Both the position numbers and the translations under genes were made by a program. A DNA stretch of 5,242 nucleotides, taken from positions 1 through 5,242 of the forward strand of contig JAEYWQ010000367.1 in the NCBI GenBank assembly GCA_023428885.1. The letters run 5' to 3'. This DNA comes from Bacillota bacterium. GTDB taxonomy: Bacteria; Bacillota; Clostridia; Lachnospirales; Lachnospiraceae. The notes beneath the pieces were generated by a model. That model saw only the letters and a program-made list of their open reading frames with translations, was not told the origin of the DNA and did not search any database. Every line of letters begins with the position of its first letter. Positions within the stretch are counted from its first letter, which is position 1. This document shows positions 1-5,119 of the stretch, piece after piece.

Positions 1-374
1 CACTTAGCAATGGAGAGATTACTGCTTACTGTGAATCTGTCCATCTGCAATGCTTTAGGGTGCTTCGTAAATTCTCCTACCAGAATGGTGAAGTGAAAGA
101 AATTGAGCAAGAATTCTACGAGCAGGGAAATACCGTAACTGTACTCCAAGATTTTACCTTATATGAGAATAAGGAGGAAAGCACCTTAGGTATCAAGCTC
201 ACCAAAGGAAGTGAGGTAATTATCGTTGGTAGTGATTTAAAAGAATGGGTATATATTCAGGATGTAAAAAGTGGTAACTATGGTTGGCTTAAAACCACCG
301 ATCACTGTTTGTTGCCAGATGGCAGAGAGCTACCGTCCTGGGAATTGTTTGATGGTCTATATTTCTATGGATAA
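1..374 (+). CDS. SH3-like domain protein, C-terminal part (5' end outside window)
   Basis: The reading frame is open from base 3 to the TAA at 372-374, giving 123 visible residues, and it runs off the left edge. A GTG at 60 is internal rather than a start: the codons before it are open and no ribosome-binding site precedes it. About residues 63-118 resemble a bacterial SH3 (SH3_3-like) fold: VTVLQDFTLYENKEE, then LTKGSEVIIVG, then WVYIQDVKSGNYGWLKT, the usual alternation of small beta strands ending in a GW-L strand. Such domains usually bind cell-wall peptides or act as protein-interaction modules in secreted or envelope proteins. Whether this protein is exported cannot be judged without its N-terminus. 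The gene converges on the alpha/beta hydrolase gene. The SH3 call is a fold-pattern judgement; the rest of the protein is unknown. Confidence 0.7.
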   Translation, partial: LSNGEITAYCESVHLQCFRVLRKFSYQNGEVKEIEQEFYEQGNTVTVLQDFTLYENKEESTLGIKLTKGSEVIIVGSDLKEWVYIQDVKSGNYGWLKTTDHCLLPDGRELPSWELFDGLYFYG

Positions 375-400
375 TTCATAATCTAAGTAGAAGCCAACAA

Positions 401-443
401 GACGGGATTGTTGACACCCATTAATGTGTCAATCCCCCCCGTC
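401..443. terminator. Imperfect hairpin between convergent genes, possible bidirectional terminator
   Basis: Outer arms GACGGG (401-406) and CCCGTC (438-443) and inner arms TTGACAC (411-417) and GTGTCAA (426-432) pair around an 8-nt loop, with an unpaired 4/5-nt internal loop between them. It lies 26 bp past the upstream stop codon and 48 bp past the hydrolase stop codon, where a shared terminator would be expected. No U-tract follows on the plus strand (CCCCTTGG), so intrinsic termination in that direction is uncertain. Confidence 0.45.
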
Positions 444-446
444 CCC

Positions 447-466
447 TTGGCACACATTGGCACACA
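447..466. repeat. Two tandem copies of a 10-bp unit
   Basis: TTGGCACACA occurs twice head to tail in the convergent spacer (447-456 and 457-466), followed by a further CACA-like run. It is too short to assign a function and is probably slippage-prone spacer sequence. Confidence 0.6.
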
Positions 467-491
467 CATCTCCTTACACGTACTTTATTAT

Positions 492-1316
492 CTACCATTT
501 CTCTAACCACCCTAATACCCTATCAATTACCTCCCCATATCGTTGCCCCACCAGGAGTCCCGTATGCGTTGTCCCCCATAGTCCATGATATTCTGCTCTA
601 AGGTAGTCTGCAGTCGCTTTACCTTGTTTATCATCATTCGCACACTGAACCGCTTTTACCACCAAACACGGACATGTAATGAGACTGTAATCAACTGACA
701 TACCTTCCTTTCCCTTGATCCAACACGCAATGGCACCTAGTGCCTTAGGGGACTCCATGGATAGATACTTTCTTTGAAAAAGAATGTCCGCCAAAGACTC
801 ATCTATACTGGATTCTTCGTCTCTTATTGGAGCTGGCATTACAAGTCCAAGTTTTTCTTCGCTAGGATTTAAGTAAGGGACTTTTTCATTCACTTCCTTA
901 CTGATGGAGCTGTCTATTAAGACTAAGCCTGCAATCGCATTGATTTCTGCAACCTTCTGGCACACCATTCCACCCATACTAAATCCAATTAAAATCGGTG
1001 TTTGTCCACACTCTGCAATGATCTCTTCCACATCATGTACATAATTCTCAAGGGTTATCTGAGTCATATCCACACTTCTGCTTTTGTAATGCCCCCTCAT
1101 ATTCATCACATAACACGGAAAGCCTTGATTGATAAAATGTGGAATGTATTTGCTCCACATCCAGCTTCCCGTAAAGGCTCCATGTACGAATAGTAATGGT
1201 GGTTTGCATTTCTCTGATTCTTGAGCTGCTTTCCCTTGATAAATCTCTAAAAACAAATCGTTTTCTCCTACGTATTTTTCATTATGTTTCGGTAATAATT
1301 TTGTATAATCTAGCAT
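492..1316 (-). CDS. Alpha/beta hydrolase fold protein
   Basis: The 274-residue product has the complete alpha/beta hydrolase pattern: an oxyanion-hole motif LLFVHGAFTGSWMW (about 41-54), MRGHYKS after strand 4 (73-79), the nucleophile elbow GFSMGG with Ser113, a probable acid at Asp228 or Asp229 (VVKAVQCANDD), and the catalytic His251 in GTTHTGLL. Residues about 135-205 form the variable cap that sets specificity. No signal peptide or membrane segment is seen, so it is probably a cytoplasmic esterase, lipase or related hydrolase; the substrate cannot be read from sequence. The ATG is preceded by GGAGG at 1322-1326 with 5 nt spacing. It lies downstream of a MarR-type regulator on the same strand and has its own promoter carrying the same operator as that regulator. 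Family assignment is firm; function beyond hydrolysis is not. Confidence 0.93.
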   Translation of the reverse strand: MLDYTKLLPKHNEKYVGENDLFLEIYQGKAAQESEKCKPPLLFVHGAFTGSWMWSKYIPHFINQGFPCYVMNMRGHYKSRSVDMTQITLENYVHDVEEIIAECGQTPILIGFSMGGMVCQKVAEINAIAGLVLIDSSISKEVNEKVPYLNPSEEKLGLVMPAPIRDEESSIDESLADILFQRKYLSMESPKALGAIACWIKGKEGMSVDYSLITCPCLVVKAVQCANDDKQGKATADYLRAEYHGLWGTTHTGLLVGQRYGEVIDRVLGWLEKW

Positions 1317-1388
1317 ACATACCTCCGACTTATGATGAAATGATTTTGTTAAATTATATTTATAAGTGCTTTCATTCCATTTATCTTT

Positions 1389-1416
1389 ATAATAGTTTGA
1401 TGTCCAACTATCTAAA
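1389..1416 (-). promoter_or_regulatory. Promoter of the alpha/beta hydrolase gene
   Basis: On the minus strand, TTTAGA (1416-1411) is followed after 16 nt by TATTAT (1394-1389). The -35 box matches 4 of 6 consensus bases and the -10 box 5 of 6. Predicted transcription would start near 1382, giving a leader of about 65 nt before the hydrolase ATG. The MarR-type dyad at 1392-1411 fills the spacer and overlaps the -10 box. Confidence 0.55.
1392..1411. promoter_or_regulatory. Putative MarR operator upstream of the hydrolase
   Basis: The 20-bp dyad ATAGTTTGATGTCCAACTAT has perfect 6-bp outer arms (ATAGTT/AACTAT) and a nearly paired core. Its left half, extended as TATAATAGTTTGAT (1388-1401), is identical to 14 bp at 1855-1868 in the second dyad. 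Length and symmetry suit a MarR dimer. Binding here would block the hydrolase promoter. Confidence 0.6.
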
Positions 1417-1426
1417 TAAATAAAAA

Positions 1427-1849
1427 CTAAAAATTATCGTAGATTTTACTTAAAATCTTGGTTACCTCCTCCTTCTCATCCTCTGATACACCAGAGTAAA
1501 ACACGTTTAGAATCTTTTCTGATATGTCTTCAAAGACAGGTTCTAGTTCAAGTCCCTTACTAGTTAACTCTACATATACTATTCTGCTATCCTGAGTATC
1601 CCTTTCCTTTCCCACATACCCAAGCTTTACTAGCTTTTCGATCAGAGTTGTAACGGTTGATTTATCCTTGCCAATTTTATGAGCAATCTCTGTCATTGTC
1701 ATTCTAGGTGTCTTAAGTAAGGCATAGAGAATGTCTCCATGGGAGGTTACAATTCCGTCTAATCCCTTCTGCGACATCTCCATCTGAATCTGCTGATTTA
1801 CTTTTTCCCTTATCTTAGATATTAATGAAATTACGTCTCTAGTCATCAT
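1427..1849 (-). CDS. MarR-family winged-helix transcriptional regulator
   Basis: The product has the MarR layout: an N-terminal dimerisation helix (MTRDVISLISKIREKVNQQI), a winged HTH with recognition region MTEIAHKIGKDKSTVTTLIEKLVKLGYV, the wing ERDTQDSRIVYVELTSKG with the family's D-x-R signature, and a C-terminal dimerisation helix pair. From the ATG at 1849 it is 140 residues, the usual family length. The frame stays open upstream to a GTG at 1912 and an ATG at 1888 (weak AAAGAG before it), but a consensus promoter and operator lie at 1856-1884, inside that extension, so the 1849 or adjacent 1846 ATG is preferred. The first base of the 1849 ATG would be about +1, implying leaderless translation. 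It probably represses itself and the hydrolase gene 110 bp downstream. The inducing ligand is unknown. Family assignment is firm; the start is less certain. Confidence 0.88.
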   Translation of the reverse strand: MMTRDVISLISKIREKVNQQIQMEMSQKGLDGIVTSHGDILYALLKTPRMTMTEIAHKIGKDKSTVTTLIEKLVKLGYVGKERDTQDSRIVYVELTSKGLELEPVFEDISEKILNVFYSGVSEDEKEEVTKILSKIYDNF

Positions 1850-1855
1850 ACTTCT

Positions 1856-1884
1856 ATAATAGTTTGATATCAAACCATTGTCAA
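1856..1884 (-). promoter_or_regulatory. Consensus promoter of the marR-type gene
   Basis: On the minus strand a perfect TTGACA (1884-1879) is followed by exactly 17 nt and TATTAT (1861-1856, 5 of 6 consensus bases). Predicted transcription starts near 1849-1850, at the preferred ATG. The 20-bp dyad at 1859-1878 fills the spacer and overlaps the -10 box, which fits autorepression. Confidence 0.65.
1859..1878. promoter_or_regulatory. Putative MarR autoregulatory operator
   Basis: ATAGTTTGATATCAAACCAT is a 20-bp dyad with 9 of 10 base pairs matched, centred between 1868 and 1869. It shares the half-site ATAGTTTGAT with the dyad at 1392-1411 and sits at the same position relative to the TATTAT -10 box. 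No third copy of the half-site was noticed in the window. Confidence 0.65.
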
Positions 1885-1984
1885 CCATTAATTTATTCTC
1901 TTTATTTATCACCGCATGATCTTCGGAATTAATTGTGTCACACTTCTCAAGAAGAATATAACGCTAAATTCCATCTTTATCTTA

Positions 1985-3055
1985 TCATTTACCTTTGTGT
2001 TTGATACCAAATATAAAACATGTAACAGAAAATCTTCGAAAGATTTCATAACATAGTAATGTCAAAGCAAAGCTCATGATAAGAATGAAAGCAAACTGCA
2101 ATGGAATAACATTAGTCATCTTTACAGCGAAAAATGCTACAACAACTAATACTGATTGGTGGAAGAAGTAAATTGGAAAGACTGCTGTTGAGAAGTACTG
2201 TGTCAACTTATTACTATAATTCATGTGCTTCTTCCCTAGTCCTAAGACTGCAAGTATACCAAACCAGGTAAGCATGCGCTGCTCTATATCCCATACTATT
2301 CCTGCTCCCATATCATTTATGTACATGATAACTCTGATTAGCATGAATCCCATCCACAATACAGCAAGAATCCTTCGATATTTCATCAGCTTCTCCTGTA
2401 CTTCCTCATGACTAAGCAGAAAATACCCAAGCAGAAAACATGCCAATGATTCACCAACACTCTTACCACCCAACTCCAGCAATGGTGTCATTACTAATAT
2501 AATCAAAAACATCGGAATGAGTATAATCATAGAAATTTTATTCCCCTTAATTTGGGGCTTTCTTTTTCGATACCAAACCATAATAGGAAGGGAGATCATA
2601 GAAATCACAAATAGGTATAGCATAAACCATGTGTGTGCTGGGGTGAATCCCCCGTCATATCCAGTCAGATCGGTAAACTTAGTAAAGAATGTTATGTAAT
2701 GTGTAAAATACCCTCCTTGATACCCATTATGAAAAACATCAGCAATATAAGTCTGCAAGGGGATAATTGTCACCATTCCACATAAGAGTGGAATCAGTAA
2801 TTTAGCTACCCGCTCCCTGGCATATTCTTGCACGCTACGCTTTTTTAGGGCATAGGCAGAGGATATTCCTGCTATTGTAAAAAGAAGCATCATCCACCAG
2901 GGATAAACTGCTACAACGAATTGTGAACAAATCTCCACCGGAGCGCTAAATACATAAAATGGATCTCCAAAGGTGTTAAACACCATACAGGTATGAAAAG
3001 GGAATAATAATAAAATACATAGGATTCTAATATTATCGATATAATACTTTCTCAT
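1985..3055 (-). CDS. Acyltransferase 3 family (OafA/YrhL-like) integral membrane protein
   Basis: This 356-residue, strongly hydrophobic protein matches the membrane acyltransferase-3 family, which moves acyl groups (often acetyl or succinyl) onto sugars, cell-wall polymers or other envelope molecules. The N-terminal YIDNIRILCILLLFPFHT carries the conserved first-helix His (about residue 21). A cytoplasmic loop RERVAKLLIPLL follows helix 2-3 with the family Arg (about 82). HTWFMLYLFVIS (about 141-152) and the C-terminal FPIYFFHQSVLV with its conserved His (about 299) are also typical. About ten membrane segments are visible. The frame opens at a TTG (3079), but AAAGGAG at 3064-3070 is 8 nt before the ATG at 3055, which is therefore chosen. 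It has its own promoter at 3179-3207. No glycosyltransferase or polysaccharide genes adjoin it, so the acceptor is unknown. Confidence 0.9.
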   Translation of the reverse strand: MRKYYIDNIRILCILLLFPFHTCMVFNTFGDPFYVFSAPVEICSQFVVAVYPWWMMLLFTIAGISSAYALKKRSVQEYARERVAKLLIPLLCGMVTIIPLQTYIADVFHNGYQGGYFTHYITFFTKFTDLTGYDGGFTPAHTWFMLYLFVISMISLPIMVWYRKRKPQIKGNKISMIILIPMFLIILVMTPLLELGGKSVGESLACFLLGYFLLSHEEVQEKLMKYRRILAVLWMGFMLIRVIMYINDMGAGIVWDIEQRMLTWFGILAVLGLGKKHMNYSNKLTQYFSTAVFPIYFFHQSVLVVVAFFAVKMTNVIPLQFAFILIMSFALTLLCYEIFRRFSVTCFIFGIKHKGK

Positions 3056-3063
3056 TGAATCAT

Positions 3064-3070
3064 CTCCTTT
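3064..3070 (-). promoter_or_regulatory. Ribosome-binding site that fixes the acyltransferase start
   Basis: AAAGGAG on the minus strand lies 8 nt before the ATG at 3055. It is inside the longer open frame that begins with a TTG at 3079, so it argues against the longer form. Confidence 0.8.
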
Positions 3071-3169
3071 AAATTTCAAAACAAATTATGTAATTAACAA
3101 GATATGTCTTAAAAAAGTTAATCCTGATCAATTCTGCACCGGAAATCTATATCTTAAATTTATCCTAGG

Positions 3170-3184
3170 TATAATGGTATTATA
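3170..3184. promoter_or_regulatory. Dyad overlapping the acyltransferase -10 box, possible operator
   Basis: TATAATGGTATTATA is a perfect inverted repeat with 6-bp arms and a 3-nt centre. One arm is the -10 box of the acyltransferase promoter and the other lies at the predicted transcription start. A repressor bound here would block transcription. AT-rich dyads also occur by chance, so this is tentative. Confidence 0.35.
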
Positions 3185-3207
3185 GAACATAGTGTTTATC
3201 ATTTCAA
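3179..3207 (-). promoter_or_regulatory. Promoter of the acyltransferase gene
   Basis: On the minus strand TTGAAA (3207-3202, 5 of 6 consensus bases) is followed by exactly 17 nt and a perfect TATAAT (3184-3179). Transcription would start near 3172, leaving a leader of about 115 nt before the ATG at 3055. No recognisable riboswitch was seen in that leader. Confidence 0.65.
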
Positions 3208-3264
3208 TGTAATTCTATCCAATTTATGGATTTTCTCGTAACAAGATGAGTCTGTAATCAAGCA

Positions 3265-3303
3265 AGAAGACGGGCGGACAGCTAAGCTGTCCGCCTGTCT
3301 TCT
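3265..3303 (-). terminator. Strong 19-bp hairpin after the TetR gene, probable terminator
   Basis: Arms 3265-3283 and 3285-3303 pair over 19 positions around a single central base, with a GC-rich core (GGCGGACAGCT). The only imperfection is 3272/3296, which is a G-U pair in plus-strand RNA and an A/C mismatch in minus-strand RNA. A second short stem, AAGCAA/TTGCTT (3311-3316 with 3259-3264), extends the base across a 7-nt bulge. The outer arm is A-rich on one side and T-rich on the other, so either direction could end here. It lies 28 bp past the TetR stop codon and separates that gene from the acyltransferase promoter. The downstream U-tract is weak. Confidence 0.65.
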
Positions 3304-3330
3304 GATCACTTTGCTTAACCATATAACAAA

Positions 3331-3936
3331 TTATTTTTGTATCACATATGCCTCATAAAAATACTCCACATGTTTCTCAAACAACTCTCTTAAATTTGGC
3401 TGACTTTCAGTAAACATATGGTACAAAAAGAAAGGAGCATATAATTCCATGGCCATTACAAGAGAGTTCTTATTCATCATAACTTTCTCCTCAATTAGCT
3501 TATCAAACAAGGACGCTTGCGATTTTATTGCTAGCTCAATAAAGAAATTACGATAAATCTCTGCCATTTGAGGGTTCTTGAATTGTTCAATCATCAACAG
3601 TCTACGAAACATCACCATCCACTCATCTTTCGTCTGAAAGTCAAACATCTGCAAGCAGGCAATTTTCAACTCTGTAAGATTCTTAATCTGTGTCATCTGT
3701 TTACAACTGACTTCCATAAAGTAATCCTTAGAGTAGCTAACAATGGCTTCCAAAATTTCTTGCTTACTATGAAAATGTTTATACAAAGCACTATTTCCAA
3801 CTCCAACTGCTTCTGCAATTTTACGTATGGATACTGCATCAAACCCATGTATTGAAAATAATTTCATAGATTCTAATATAATTTTTTGCTTCGTATTCTT
3901 ACGTGTATCTCTCTGTGTATTTTTATCGTCAATCAT
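3331..3936 (-). CDS. TetR/AcrR-family transcriptional regulator
   Basis: The 201-residue product begins with a basic lead (KNTQRDTRKNTKQ) and a canonical TetR DNA-binding domain: helix 1 KIILESMKLFSIHGFDAVS, then the HTH IRKIAEAVGVGNSALYKHFHSKQEILEAI (about residues 37-66) with the family's G-x-YKHF signature. The rest is an all-helical ligand-binding and dimerisation domain without recognisable specificity. The frame opens at a TTG (3975) with another ATG at 3957, but the ATG at 3936 has AAGGAAG 8 nt upstream and gives a typical family length, so it is preferred. It starts 43 bp after the RnfC-like gene ends, with no clear promoter or terminator between, which suggests co-transcription. Its targets are unknown; the RnfC-like operon or the acyltransferase promoter are candidates by position only. 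Confidence 0.9.
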   Translation of the reverse strand: MIDDKNTQRDTRKNTKQKIILESMKLFSIHGFDAVSIRKIAEAVGVGNSALYKHFHSKQEILEAIVSYSKDYFMEVSCKQMTQIKNLTELKIACLQMFDFQTKDEWMVMFRRLLMIEQFKNPQMAEIYRNFFIELAIKSQASLFDKLIEEKVMMNKNSLVMAMELYAPFFLYHMFTESQPNLRELFEKHVEYFYEAYVIQK

Positions 3937-3979
3937 TTGATATTCTTCCTTATTCATATTTTTTCTAATCTGCAAGCTT

Positions 3980-5086
3980 TTATGCAGTTTGTGCTTCTGC
4001 TCCCCTCACATAGGAAGCCACATCTTTTTGAGCTCTACAAACATAAGTACAGGTACCACAATTAAGACATCTCTCTGCACCTAAGCCAGAGATATCTGCA
4101 TTCCAATCCTTTTCTCTTCGTTGTACAATTAGCTTCACATTAATATCCGCAGGACATCGCCTGCTACACCCACCACATCCTTTACATTGGTTTTCATTGG
4201 AAAGGATTGCTTGAGTTCCTACTGCTGCAAACGTAATCTTATCCTGAAATTCCATATCCTTGGTAATTGAATTTGCCTCCATAATTCCACAACCCGCAAA
4301 AGCTTTCTCTCTAGCTTTATATCCAAAATAGTTTTCAAGAGCCTCTTGAACACAATCTTCTTTATAAACATAGGCAACTACTGCATCCCCTTGATCAATA
4401 TCCGCCAGAGTTACATATCTCCCACCATCATAAGTTCCATGGAACAACTTGTATATTTGATACACGGTCTGAACATTCAGAACCAATATCCCATATTGAG
4501 CTGGAATAGATTCTTTCTCTAAATCATGCTGTAGTACTTGACGAATCAGTAGATGCTCCTCTCCAATAGGATACTTTGCTGAAACCTTAGTAAACTGTAT
4601 GTTTGATGCATTGTATGGAGCTTGAATTGCACATTTGCTAGCTATTACCGCATCTTTAATATCTAGTATTTCTTTGATTTTATTAACACCTTCTATAATC
4701 TCTTTTAGATGGTTTTGTAGTAACCATTCATCATGGAGTAGTCCAGGCTCACATTCTACCGCATTAACGATAAGAACCTTACGATTTTCTTTACTTGAGA
4801 GAAAAGTCTCTATCTTCTTAACTGTTGGATGTCCATTCCCACTCATTCCTGTCAACTGATTGTCTCTTAATAATGCTAAAAAGCTCTTAATCTCTTTTAT
4901 CTCTATCGTTCTTCCTATTACTTTCTCTTTATGATTGTCTACCTCTTTTAGCCGTACGAATTTACCTAAATAGCTTTTTATTCCACTAACTCGATCTTTT
5001 CCGTAAAGTTTCTTAGAATTCTTTTGGTTCTGCTTCAGATTCTTCCTGCTTCTTAATGTTTTCTTATTCAATAATAACTGCGCCAT
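3980..5086 (-). CDS. Orphan RnfC-like electron-transfer protein with two 4Fe-4S motifs
   Basis: The 368-residue protein follows the RnfC/PrdC/PduS pattern. A degenerate nucleotide-binding motif GMSGNGHPT (80-88) stands where RnfC has GxGGAGFPT. NAVECEPG (108-115) matches RnfC NxxECEP, KYPIGEEHLLIRQVL (171-185) matches YPxGxEkqLI, and an SLBB-like stretch follows. Two clusters close it: CKGCGGCSRRCP (Cys 301, 304, 307, 311) and CLNCGTCTYVCR (Cys 340, 343, 346, 350), the second lacking the usual Pro. Relatives pass electrons between NADH and ferredoxin or reductases. The N-terminal barrel-sandwich domain of full RnfC (about 100 residues) is largely replaced by a short lysine-rich segment. The ATG at 5086 is chosen over 5092 because AAGGAG is 8 nt from it but only 2 nt from the other. 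An in-frame TAA just upstream rules out extension. No other rnf gene is visible; a TetR gene follows. The partner and reaction are unknown. Confidence 0.82.
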   Translation of the reverse strand: MAQLLLNKKTLRSRKNLKQNQKNSKKLYGKDRVSGIKSYLGKFVRLKEVDNHKEKVIGRTIEIKEIKSFLALLRDNQLTGMSGNGHPTVKKIETFLSSKENRKVLIVNAVECEPGLLHDEWLLQNHLKEIIEGVNKIKEILDIKDAVIASKCAIQAPYNASNIQFTKVSAKYPIGEEHLLIRQVLQHDLEKESIPAQYGILVLNVQTVYQIYKLFHGTYDGGRYVTLADIDQGDAVVAYVYKEDCVQEALENYFGYKAREKAFAGCGIMEANSITKDMEFQDKITFAAVGTQAILSNENQCKGCGGCSRRCPADINVKLIVQRREKDWNADISGLGAERCLNCGTCTYVCRAQKDVASYVRGAEAQTA

Positions 5087-5094
5087 GACCATAT

Positions 5095-5100
5095 CTCCTT
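5095..5100 (-). promoter_or_regulatory. Ribosome-binding site that fixes the RnfC-like start
   Basis: AAGGAG on the minus strand is 8 nt before the ATG at 5086 and only 2 nt before the ATG at 5092, so the second Met is the likely start. The site lies about 20 bp downstream of the insertion-sequence end. Confidence 0.75.
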
Positions 5101-5119
5101 ATCATACTTGCATTCAATC

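Noticed and set aside
60..374. GTG at 60 as the start of a 104-residue protein
   Set aside because: The same frame is open back to the left edge and no ribosome-binding site precedes the GTG, so it is an internal codon of a longer gene.
1002..1423. Two plus-strand open frames (1002-1193 and 1196-1423)
   Set aside because: They lie opposite the hydrolase gene and its promoter, have no ribosome-binding sites or family resemblance, and read as antisense shadows.
2223..2699. Plus-strand open frames opposite the acyltransferase gene
   Set aside because: They are antisense shadows of a well-supported membrane protein gene, with no independent coding signal.
3084..3095. AATTATGTAATT dyad in the acyltransferase leader
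   Set aside because: It is a short AT-only dyad in an AT-rich leader, not placed over a promoter box, and too likely by chance.
3568..3855. Plus-strand open frame opposite the TetR gene
   Set aside because: It overlaps a clear TetR domain on the other strand and its product is not protein-like.
4635..4859. Plus-strand open frame opposite the RnfC-like gene
   Set aside because: It is antisense to conserved RnfC motifs and has no ribosome-binding site.
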